This document shows, in pieces, positions 44,702 through 52,477 of a stretch of 64,000 nucleotides of DNA. This DNA is from DATKBT01 sp035546295. GTDB taxonomy: Bacteria; Acidobacteriota; Thermoanaerobaculia; Multivoradales; Multivoraceae. How positions within the stretch are numbered: the stretch's first letter is position 1; each line of letters opens with the position of its first letter. The position numbers and the translations under genes were made by a program. The notes beneath the pieces are model-generated. The model was not told the DNA's origin, searched no databases, and was given only the letters and a program-made list of their open reading frames with translations. The stretch is from contig DATKBT010000021.1 in the NCBI GenBank assembly GCA_035546295.1, forward strand, positions 60,219-124,218, in the 5' to 3' direction.

Positions 44702-45760
44702 CTACACGCGATTGAGGTCGTAGCGCATGATCGCCGCGTGACGCGACGAGGGATCGCACTCCAGCTCGTAGATGTCGCCCGGCAGCTCCCGGAGGCTCGC
44801 TCCCGCGAGCAGGTCGAGATCCTCCTCGTCGAGCACGACCGCGAGGGCGTGCATCGCTCCCGAGCCACGAGGCGACATGCCGACGATCGCCGAGGCGACC
44901 GCCGGCCGCTCCAGCACCCAGCGGGTCGCCACTTCGGCGACGTCGACTCCGTGCTTCGACGCGATTCGCTCGAGCCGGCCCAGGAGGTCCTGGAGCGCCG
45001 TCCAGCCGCCCGCCTCCTCGATCACCAGGCGGTACTTGGTTTGGGAGCGATTCTCGTCGCTGGACGGGGCCTCGGCGCCGACGAAGCGGTCGGCGAGCAG
45101 GCCGCCGGCCAACGTGCCATAGCAGAGCAGCGCGATTCTCCGCTCGAGCGCGAGCTCGACCAGCGTCCTCTCCGGGCGACGGTCGAGCAGCGAGTACTGC
45201 ACCTGCACGGTGCTCACCTCGAGCCCGGCGTCGAGCAGCTCGAGCAGACGCCGGGCGCAGAAGTTCGTGACGCCGACCAGCCGCACCTTGCCGGCGCTGC
45301 GCAGATCGTCGAGCCATCCGCAAGCGTCGACGCATCCTGGCACCGACTCGTCCCACCAGTAGAACTGCACCAGGTCGAGCCGCTCCACTCCGAGCCGACG
45401 CAACGAACGATCGACCACACGCTCGACGTAGGCGCGATCGACGCGCCGCAACGCCGAGCGGTCGGGGACGAGCTTGGTGTGGATCTGCATCGAGTCCCCA
45501 TCCCCGGTGCGCGCCACCACGCGACGCCGCAGCTCCCCCAGCAGCTCCTCCACGCCGGTGTAGATGTCGGCGCAATCGAAGGTGGTGCGGCCCTGGTCGA
45601 ACAGCGTCTCGAGTCGGCGCAGAGCCTGCTCGCGCCCTGCGACGCTCCACGTGCCGTGACCCTCCGAGAGCTGCCAGCAGCCGTTGATCAGGCGACCGAC
45701 CCGGTAGCCGGGCGCCAGCTCGACTCGGTCCTGCGGATCGTCCGCACGGGCGTCGATCAC
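44702..45760 (-). CDS. Aldo/keto reductase family protein
   Basis: A 352-residue TIM-barrel protein of the aldo/keto reductase superfamily. The Asp-Tyr pair is visible in FDCADIYTGVEELLGE and the Lys in IHTKL. The position of the usual catalytic His (the HW of a QxHW motif) reads DLVQFYWWDE, a Tyr. NADPH-binding features near the C-terminus include AIVGMSPRGSGAM. The start GTG at 45760 overlaps the stop of the TIGR04076-type gene (GTGA). Substrate unknown; some members with substitutions at the His position act on steroids or unusual ketones. Confidence 0.85.
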   Translation of the reverse strand: MIDARADDPQDRVELAPGYRVGRLINGCWQLSEGHGTWSVAGREQALRRLETLFDQGRTTFDCADIYTGVEELLGELRRRVVARTGDGDSMQIHTKLVPDRSALRRVDRAYVERVVDRSLRRLGVERLDLVQFYWWDESVPGCVDACGWLDDLRSAGKVRLVGVTNFCARRLLELLDAGLEVSTVQVQYSLLDRRPERTLVELALERRIALLCYGTLAGGLLADRFVGAEAPSSDENRSQTKYRLVIEEAGGWTALQDLLGRLERIASKHGVDVAEVATRWVLERPAVASAIVGMSPRGSGAMHALAVVLDEEDLDLLAGASLRELPGDIYELECDPSSRHAAIMRYDLNRV

Positions 45761-46182
45761 GGATCCTCGTCGCGAGGAGCGGCCTCGGAGCTCGCGAGCG
45801 GCACCACCGTGACCTCCGAGTGGCGAAAGGTGCGCCGGCCGACCCGGGTGATGCGGAAGAGCGCGCCACAGTTCGGATCGGGGCAGGCGACGTCGGCGTC
45901 GGTGCTCATCCAGTCGTTGGAGTGGGTGTCGCGCTGCTTGGCGGGCAGCAGCGGCAGGAGCGCCGCCAGCGAGTAGATCGGGAAGGACTGGCCGGGGGGC
46001 AGGGAGAGATTCTCGCCCGAGAGCTCGAAGAAGTCCCCCTCCCGATGGCTGCACACCATGGGGCGTGCCCCCGCGACCACTTCGACGCGGAGGTCCCACA
46101 GCGTGAAGTCGTCGTCCGCCGTCTTCTCCGGCTCGACCTGGGGCGCCTCCCCGGGGCGCGGGCGCTCGCCGTGCTCGGTCAT
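45757..46182 (-). CDS. TIGR04076-type conserved protein of unknown function
   Basis: A 141-residue protein with the family pattern LWDLRVEVV, then CSHREGDFFELSGENL, LPPGQSFPIYSLAALLPLLPAKQR and CPDPNCGALFRI. This layout is that of the small conserved family TIGR04076, usually found next to oxidoreductases, with no known role. The ATG at 46182 is preceded by GGAGG at suitable spacing. Co-translated with the aldo/keto reductase downstream. Confidence 0.75.
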   Translation of the reverse strand: MTEHGERPRPGEAPQVEPEKTADDDFTLWDLRVEVVAGARPMVCSHREGDFFELSGENLSLPPGQSFPIYSLAALLPLLPAKQRDTHSNDWMSTDADVACPDPNCGALFRITRVGRRTFRHSEVTVVPLASSEAAPRDEDP

Positions 46183-46382
46183 GTCGTCCTCCGCAAAGAG
46201 CGCCGCGCCGAACCGGTGTGGCCCGGGCGGCCCGCCGGAGCGTAGCGAATCTCCCGGCGGCCCCGCCGAGCGCGATCGACGATCGCGGCGTGGCAGGATT
46301 GCCACCTGAAAGTCAATGCGAGCGCCGACCCTCGGGGGCGCGCCCTCTCGATCCGTCGCTTCCTGAGCGCCACACCGACCTC

Positions 46383-48677
46383 TTGCCAACGACCCTCCCC
46401 GATCTCGTCCTCGTGGGCGGCGGCCACGCCCACGTCCAGGTGCTCGCGCGCCTCGCGATGGAGCCGGCGCCGGCGCGGGTCACCGTCGTGGTCGACACGC
46501 CGATCGCCATCTACTCGGGGATGACCCCGGGTCTGGTCGCGGGCCACTACCGTGCCAGCGAGCTCGAGATCGACGTGGTGCCCCTGGCGCGCCTCGCCCG
46601 GGCCCGGATGGTGATCGCGGCCGCAACCGGTGTCGATCCCGAAGCGAAGCGCATCGAGCTCGAGGGGCGGCCGCCGCTCGGATACGACCTGGCGTCGTTC
46701 GACATCGGATCGACCGTCGCCGGCGGGGGGCTGCCGGGGGTGCGCGAGCACGCGGTCCCGACCCGCCCGATCTCGACGCTGGTCCGGCGCATCGGCGAAG
46801 TCGTCGAGGCGGCCCGTGAGCACCGGACCGAGAGCCCGTTTCGCGTCGTCATCGTCGGCGCCGGCGCCGGCGGCGTCGAGCTGGCGTTCACCGTCGAGCA
46901 GCGGCTGCGCGACGAGACGGGGCGCAGCCCGGAGGTGCACCTGGTCCATGCCTCACAGCGCCCGCTCGAGAGCTATCCGCGTCGCCTCGGAGATCGCATC
47001 GAGGCCCGCGCACGCGAGCGCGGCATCTCGCTCGAGCGCGCGACCGTCGAGGCGGTCGAGGCCGGTTCGATCCTCCTCGCCAACGGCGGCTCGCGGGCCT
47101 TCGACGCGCTGCTGTGGGTCACCGGCGCGGTCGCGCACCCGGTCTTCGAGTCATCGGGGCTCGGGCTCGACGACCGAGGCTTCGTGCTCATCCGGCCGAC
47201 GCTCCAGGTCCTCGGCCACGACGACCTCTTCGCGGTGGGCGACTGCGCCACCCTGATCGAACGCCCCACCCCCAAAGCCGGCGTTTACGCCGTCCGCCAG
47301 GGCCCGTACCTCACCGACAACCTGAGAGCGCAGCTCGACCGCCGGCCGCTGCGCGCGTATCGACCGCAGCGCGACTTCTTGACCCTGCTCAACCTCGGCG
47401 ACGGCACGGCGATCGGGGTCAAGCGCGGCATGGTCTTCGAGGGTCGCTGGGTCATGCGACTCAAGGACCGCATCGACCGCGCCTTCATGCGCAAGTACCA
47501 GGTGCTCGACGAGAGCGGCGAACGGACGCCCGAGCACCAGGCTTCGGAGATGGACGGTGACGCTCCGATGCTCTGTGGCGGCTGCGCCGCCAAGCTCGAA
47601 GCGCCGGCACTCGAACGAGCGCTCGCCCGCCTGCCGAAGGCCCCCGCCGGCGCGCCATCGGCCGCCGCTGTCGAGGTGGGGATCGAGCAGGCCGACGACG
47701 CCGCGCTCTGGATCAGCCCGAAGGGCGAGCGGATCGGCGTCACCGTCGACGCCTTTCGCCCGTTCACCGACGACCCCTTTCTGGTCGGCCGGATCGCGAC
47801 GCTCAACGCCCTTTCCGACCTCGACGCCAAAGGGGTCGAGCCGCGCTTCGCCCAGGCCCTGGTGACGTTGCCCGCCGACCTCTCCGGGGCGCGTGGCGAG
47901 GAGCTCCTGTTCCAGGTCCTCTCTGGCATCCGGCTCGAGCTCGATCGGCTCAACGTGACTCTGCTCGGCGGCCACACGACGACCGGCCCCGAGCTCGCGG
48001 TCGGGCTCGCCGTCGAAGGCATCGTTGGCAACGGCGAGGAGACCGGCGCCGGAAACGGCTGGCTGGGGATCGATGGGCTGCGCGAGGGCTTCGAGCTGGT
48101 GCTGACGAAGCCGCTCGGCACCGGGGTGCTCTTCCACGCCGACATGGTCGGACGGCTGCGCGGACCCTGGCTCGAGGCAGCGATCGACTCGATGCTCCAG
48201 CCCAACCGCGACGCCGCGCGCGTCGCGGCCGGCTTCGGCGTCCGCGCTGCCACCGACGTCAGCGGCTTCGGGCTGCTCGGGCACCTGGGGGAGATGGTGC
48301 GCGCGAGCGGCGTGATCGTCGAGCTCGACCCGGGCTCCCTCCCGGCGCTCCCGGGCGCGCTCGAGCTGCTGGGCTCCGGTCTGCGCAGCACCGCCCACGC
48401 CCAGAACCTGACGGCTCGGAGGCTGCTCCTCGACGACTCGCCGAGCCGCGACGAGCCGTCGAGCGCGCGCCGCGCCCTGTTGTTCGATCCCCAGACCTCG
48501 GGAGGGCTTCTGCTGGCGGTCCCCGCCGAACGCGTCGAGGGCCTGGTGGCGGCGCTCAACGCTGCCGGCTATCGGCAGGCTCGCCGGGTCGGCCGCGTCG
48601 CGACCGAGCTCCGCAGGAGGGATGGTCCCGGAAGGGAGAGATTCGGGATTCGTCTCGCCGCGCGAGGGCCCCGATGA
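46383..48677 (+). CDS. selD: NDH-2-like FAD/NAD oxidoreductase fused to selenide, water dikinase (SelD)
   Basis: A two-domain protein of about 765 residues. Residues 1-380 form a pyridine-nucleotide disulfide-oxidoreductase-like domain (LVLVGGGHAHVQVLARL, VVIVGAGAGGVELAF, DDLFAVGDCATL). From about residue 390 a SelD domain follows: MLCGGCAAKLE (Cys at the catalytic Cys/Sec position), VTVDAFRPFTDDPFLVGRIA, LLGGHTTTGPEL, DVSGFGLLGHLGEM and DPQTSGGLLLAV. SelD makes selenophosphate for selenoproteins or selenouridine tRNA. This fusion is known from several phyla. TTG at 46383 is the best start near the Rossmann motif; upstream in-frame codons extend it. It overlaps the kinase gene by ATGA. Confidence 0.88.
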   Translation: MPTTLPDLVLVGGGHAHVQVLARLAMEPAPARVTVVVDTPIAIYSGMTPGLVAGHYRASELEIDVVPLARLARARMVIAAATGVDPEAKRIELEGRPPLGYDLASFDIGSTVAGGGLPGVREHAVPTRPISTLVRRIGEVVEAAREHRTESPFRVVIVGAGAGGVELAFTVEQRLRDETGRSPEVHLVHASQRPLESYPRRLGDRIEARARERGISLERATVEAVEAGSILLANGGSRAFDALLWVTGAVAHPVFESSGLGLDDRGFVLIRPTLQVLGHDDLFAVGDCATLIERPTPKAGVYAVRQGPYLTDNLRAQLDRRPLRAYRPQRDFLTLLNLGDGTAIGVKRGMVFEGRWVMRLKDRIDRAFMRKYQVLDESGERTPEHQASEMDGDAPMLCGGCAAKLEAPALERALARLPKAPAGAPSAAAVEVGIEQADDAALWISPKGERIGVTVDAFRPFTDDPFLVGRIATLNALSDLDAKGVEPRFAQALVTLPADLSGARGEELLFQVLSGIRLELDRLNVTLLGGHTTTGPELAVGLAVEGIVGNGEETGAGNGWLGIDGLREGFELVLTKPLGTGVLFHADMVGRLRGPWLEAAIDSMLQPNRDAARVAAGFGVRAATDVSGFGLLGHLGEMVRASGVIVELDPGSLPALPGALELLGSGLRSTAHAQNLTARRLLLDDSPSRDEPSSARRALLFDPQTSGGLLLAVPAERVEGLVAALNAAGYRQARRVGRVATELRRRDGPGRERFGIRLAARGPR

Positions 48678-49810
48678 CGAGCGCCCCGGCCCCGATCGAG
48701 GCTCATCGGCGCCCCACCCAGCGACACCTGGAGGCGGTCGCGCAGCGCTTCCTGGGGCCGCGGCGACTGTCGATCCAAGAGCTGGTCGCGGGCCACATCA
48801 ACCTCTCGTGGCGGGTCGACGTCGAAAACGGCGAGAGCTTCCTGCTGCAACGCGTCAACCACCACGTCTTCCGCGACCCGGTCGCCGTGATGGGCAACGT
48901 CTCGCGCGTCACGGCCCATCTCCGGGAGAAGCTGCACGCGCGGGGCCTCGGATGGGACACCCGGCGGTGCCTGCGCCTGATCCCGACCCGCGAAGGGGCG
49001 CTCCATCACGTCGACGACGACGGTTGGCTCTACCGCCTCTACGACTTCATCGGTGATGCCGCCACTCACGTCCGCGCCGACGATCCGCAGCGCGTCGAAG
49101 CGGCCGCCCGCGCCTTCGGCTCGTTCCTGGCCGACCTCTCCGACTTCGACCCCGCCGAGCTGCGAGCGTCGATTCCGCGCTTCCACGACACGGCGCACCG
49201 GTTCGAGCAGCTCGATCGGGCGCTGAGCGACGATCCGCTCAGCCGTGCGAGCACATGCCGCGCCGAGATCGAGGGCTTCCTCGCCCACCGCCTGCTGGTC
49301 GATCGGCTCGAGGAGGCGGCGCTGCCGCTGCGGGTCGTCCACGCGGACGCCAAGCTCACCAACGTGCTGTTCGATGCGAGCTCTCACGAGGCGCTGTGCG
49401 TCATCGACCTGGACACCGTGATGCCGGGCCTCGCCTGTCACGACTACGGCGAGCTGGTGCGCTCGATGGGGCATCGCTTCTCGGAGGACGAGCCGGCGGC
49501 AGAGCGGGTTCGCTGCGATCTCGAGCTGGTCGACGCGATCAGCCGCGGCTTCGTCGGCGGCGCCTCCCCGGTGCTCGCCGCCGCCGAGGTCGCGAGTCTG
49601 GTCGACGGCGCGCTGCTGATGACGGTCGAGAACGGAATCCGCTTCCTCGCCGATCATCTGTCGGGGGACCGCTACTTCCGCGTCGGAAGGCCGGGTCAGA
49701 ACCTCGACCGCGCGCGCACGCAGCTCGCCTTGCTACGGTCGCTGTGCGCGCACGAGGAGCGGCTGCTCGACGCGGTCGACCGGGCGCGGCGCGAGAGCGG
49801 TCCCGCGTAG
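48674..49810 (+). CDS. APH-type kinase, N-acetylhexosamine 1-kinase-like
   Basis: A 378-residue aminoglycoside-phosphotransferase-fold kinase. The start IQELVAGHINLSWRVDV and the nucleotide region FLLQRVNHHVFRDPVAVMGN are followed by the catalytic loop VVHADAKLTNVLFD (HxDxxxxN) and metal loop VIDLDTVMPGLACHDYGE. The VNHxVF-P-xVM and DTVMPG motifs match N-acetylhexosamine 1-kinase (NahK) more than antibiotic kinases. It probably phosphorylates a sugar or sugar-like small molecule. It starts inside the selD stop (ATGA). No sugar-nucleotide gene is adjacent, so the pathway is unclear. Confidence 0.78.
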   Translation: MTSAPAPIEAHRRPTQRHLEAVAQRFLGPRRLSIQELVAGHINLSWRVDVENGESFLLQRVNHHVFRDPVAVMGNVSRVTAHLREKLHARGLGWDTRRCLRLIPTREGALHHVDDDGWLYRLYDFIGDAATHVRADDPQRVEAAARAFGSFLADLSDFDPAELRASIPRFHDTAHRFEQLDRALSDDPLSRASTCRAEIEGFLAHRLLVDRLEEAALPLRVVHADAKLTNVLFDASSHEALCVIDLDTVMPGLACHDYGELVRSMGHRFSEDEPAAERVRCDLELVDAISRGFVGGASPVLAAAEVASLVDGALLMTVENGIRFLADHLSGDRYFRVGRPGQNLDRARTQLALLRSLCAHEERLLDAVDRARRESGPA

Positions 49811-50025
49811 AATGGGTTTCGCGTGCGTGGGCTGCGCAGAGCTCGGCCTTCGATGCCTTTCCCGCCACTCGCTCGAGGGCGGCGGAAGGAGTCCGGTCGA
49901 GCGAAGCTCACCCGCGGGCGTGCAAGGACTTTCGAGGCCCTGCGGAGCCGCAACGATCGCTGGCCGGCACCCAGGCCGGAACGAAGCCCGTCATCGGGAA
50001 TCGACGCTCAGCGCTCGCGTTCGGA

Positions 50026-50736
50026 TCACACGCAAGGACGAAGCGGCTCCAGGAAGCTCGAGATCGCCGGCGGGTCGCCGACCGTGCCCGTCAGGTCGAG
50101 CTCGTCGGCCGGCGCTTCCGGCGACGGGTCGGGGCCGAACCAGATGCCCATGCGCATCCGCTCGTCGTCTGGACAGCCGATGAGGATCGTCGAGATCAGC
50201 CCTTCGTTGTCGGTCGAGCCCAGAGCGCTCACCTCGCCCCGGTGCACCACGAACAGCACCTCGGCAGCCGGATGCTCGACCTCGCCTCGCCCCACGACCT
50301 CGCGCACGCGCAGCTCGATGTTGTTGTCGCGGAGGACGCGCGGGTCGTCGGTGCGTCCCTCGAAGAAGTCACGCAGCTCCTGCTGCTGGCGGCCGAAGGT
50401 GATCATCTTGAAGTAGATGAATCCGCGCTCGCCGAAGTCGTGCTCGTCCGGATCCGCGCCCTCGACCGGCGGCAGGTCGGAGAGGATGGCGATGTCCATC
50501 ACGAACGGGATCTGCAGACCGCCCACCGGGTAATAGCCCTCCGGGAGACGGTCGGAGCCCAGGGTGCGCAACACCGCGCGCTCGCGCCCCTCGGGCGTCT
50601 CGAGCTCCTCGGCGACCTCGTGAGCCTTGCGCACCCCGAGGAACCCGACCCCCACGATCCCGGCCGCGACCAGGAAGATCGCGACCGCACATCCACAGCC
50701 GACCCAGATCCAGGGTGACGTCTTCTGCTCGCTCAT
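50026..50736 (-). CDS. Membrane-anchored protein of unknown function
   Basis: I do not recognise this 236-residue protein. It has a short cytoplasmic N-terminus, one membrane helix (CAVAIFLVAAGIVGVGFLG) preceded by CGC, and a soluble domain of about 190 residues. That domain contains GYYPVGGLQIPFVMDIAIL, RGFIYFKMITFG, ELRVREVVGRGEV and STILIGCPDDERMRMGIWF. Beta-rich by eye. The ATG at 50736 gives a tidy N-terminus. It is divergent from BolA and convergent with the sugar kinase. Confidence 0.7.
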   Translation of the reverse strand: MSEQKTSPWIWVGCGCAVAIFLVAAGIVGVGFLGVRKAHEVAEELETPEGRERAVLRTLGSDRLPEGYYPVGGLQIPFVMDIAILSDLPPVEGADPDEHDFGERGFIYFKMITFGRQQQELRDFFEGRTDDPRVLRDNNIELRVREVVGRGEVEHPAAEVLFVVHRGEVSALGSTDNEGLISTILIGCPDDERMRMGIWFGPDPSPEAPADELDLTGTVGDPPAISSFLEPLRPCV

Positions 50737-50850
50737 GGCTCTCGGCTCTCCCCTCGACGGTGGGACCGCGCCCGCGGCGCCGCCGAGGCCCCTGCGGGAA
50801 TGCCCCCTCACGGAACGACCGGGCTAACATACCGCGAGAGGCGAGAAGCG

Positions 50851-51204
50851 ATGGGCACGCTGCAGCAGAGGATCGAGAGCAAGATCTCCGCGGGGATCGC
50901 ACCCCGGCACCTCGCCGTGGTCAACGAGAGCGGGATGCACAACGTGCCGGCCGGCTCCGAGACCCACTTCCGGGTGCTGGTGGTGAGTGCGGACTTCGCC
51001 GGCGCTCCCCGAGTCGCCCGCCACCGCCGCATCCATGCGCTCCTCGCCGAGGAGCTCGCCGCCGGCGTCCACGCCCTTGCCATCGACGCTTGGACCCCCG
51101 AGGAGTGGGAGCGCGCGGGAGCGCCTTCGGTCTCGCCGGCCTGCCGCGGAGGCGACGGAGCGCTCAGATCGGGATCGGCGGGATCCTCCGACGGCGGCCG
51201 GTGA
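50851..51204 (+). CDS. BolA-family protein
   Basis: A 117-residue protein with the BolA fold: RIESKISAGIAPRHLAVVNES, THFRVLVVSADFAGAPRVARHRRIHALL and GVHALAIDAWTPEEWE. BolA proteins act with monothiol glutaredoxins in Fe-S trafficking and stress responses. The histidine in RHRRIHALL is the conserved cluster ligand region. A C-terminal Ser/Gly-rich tail of about 25 residues is extra. The stop overlaps the next gene (GTGA). Confidence 0.88.
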   Translation: MGTLQQRIESKISAGIAPRHLAVVNESGMHNVPAGSETHFRVLVVSADFAGAPRVARHRRIHALLAEELAAGVHALAIDAWTPEEWERAGAPSVSPACRGGDGALRSGSAGSSDGGR

Positions 51205-52271
51205 GCGCGTCCCCGACTCGCCGGCTCGAGCGCGCCCGGGCGCGCTCCGGCGCCGCGGCGATCGAGACGATCGAGACGATCGACTCCCACGCGGCGGGGG
51301 AGCCGCTGCGGATCGTGGTCTCGGGGTACCCGGAGCTTCCCGGCGCCACGATCCTCGACAAGCGGAACGTCGCTCTCGAGCGCTACGACCACCTGCGCCG
51401 GTCGCTGATGCTCGAGCCCCGCGGCCACCCCGACATGTACGGCTGCCTGATCACCGACCCGGCCACGCCCGACGGCGACTTCGGCGTGATCTTCCTGCAC
51501 AACGAGGGCTACAGCACGATGTGCGGCCACGGCATCGTCGCGGTGGTCACCGTCGGCATCGAGTGCAGTCTGATCGCGCCACGCGACCACCGGGCGATCG
51601 CGATCGACACGCCCGCAGGGCGGGTCGTCGCCAGCGCGCGCATGGAGGGGGACCGCGTCGCCGCCGTGTCGTTCCGCAACGTCCCCTCCTTCGTGCTCCA
51701 CCACGGGATCGAGGTGGCGGTCGACGGCGTCGGGCTGGTCCGCTGCGATATCGCCTTCGGCGGCGCCTTCTACGCCTGTGTCGAGCTGGCGCGAAACCCG
51801 GCGCTGGCGGGACTCGAGCTCGCGCCCGAGCGCTACGCCGAGATCATCGACCTCGGACGGCGCCTGAAGCACACCGTCGCCGGGGCAGTCCCGATCCGGC
51901 ACCCCGCGGGCGACCCCGAGCTCGGCTTCCTCTACGGCACGATCCTGGTGGCGCCCTCGCCGGCCGACGGCGTGCACAGCCGCAACGCCTGCGTCTTCGC
52001 CGACGGCCAGGTCGATCGCTCGCCGACCGGCACCGGCGTCAGCGCACGCATCGCCATCCACCATGCACGCGGTGAGGCGGCGCTCGGGGAGACCTTGGAG
52101 ATCGACAGCTTGATCGGTTCTCGCTTCGCGGTGCGAGCGCTCGAGGAGACCGCGGTCGGCGGGCTTCCCGCCGTCGTTCCCGAGGTCACCGGATCGGCCT
52201 TCGTGATCGGCCACAATCGTTGGCTGCTGGACCCGCAGGACCCGCTCGGAGGCGGCTTCCTGTTGCGCTAG
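51201..52271 (+). CDS. Proline-racemase-family protein, probable trans-3-hydroxy-L-proline dehydratase
   Basis: A 356-residue protein of the proline racemase superfamily. The first catalytic position is Cys in GYSTMCGHGIVAVVT. The second, in DRSPTGTGVSAR, is Thr where racemases and epimerases have Cys. The Cys/Thr pair is the signature of trans-3-hydroxy-L-proline dehydratases, which convert the substrate to pyrroline-2-carboxylate. The start GTG at 51201 overlaps the BolA stop. About 20 Arg/Ala-rich residues precede the fold. No partner reductase is adjacent. Confidence 0.85.
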   Translation: MSASPTRRLERARARSGAAAIETIETIDSHAAGEPLRIVVSGYPELPGATILDKRNVALERYDHLRRSLMLEPRGHPDMYGCLITDPATPDGDFGVIFLHNEGYSTMCGHGIVAVVTVGIECSLIAPRDHRAIAIDTPAGRVVASARMEGDRVAAVSFRNVPSFVLHHGIEVAVDGVGLVRCDIAFGGAFYACVELARNPALAGLELAPERYAEIIDLGRRLKHTVAGAVPIRHPAGDPELGFLYGTILVAPSPADGVHSRNACVFADGQVDRSPTGTGVSARIAIHHARGEAALGETLEIDSLIGSRFAVRALEETAVGGLPAVVPEVTGSAFVIGHNRWLLDPQDPLGGGFLLR

Positions 52272-52424
52272 GAGTCCTCGCTCTGCCCCTGCGCGATCGT
52301 CGCTCCTTGCCGTGAGGCGATTCCACGAGGCGCCGACTGCCAGCCACAGCTCCCTGCCTCGCGACCGAGCGTCGCCACGGGTCCTTCACGGGTCGCCGCA
52401 GATCGGCAGGCGCCCGGAGCCTAC

Positions 52425-52477
52425 GACTCCTCGGCTCCGACTCCTCCGCTCCGACTCCTCGGCTCCGACTCGTCGGA
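52425..52477. repeat. 14-bp tandem repeats downstream of the DUF885 gene
   Basis: GACTCCTCGGCTCC at 52425-52438, a one-base variant at 52439-52452, a third copy at 52453-52466 and a partial fourth, ending directly at the DUF885 stop codon. It lies between convergent genes, where it might act in termination, but no T-run follows. Confidence 0.85.
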
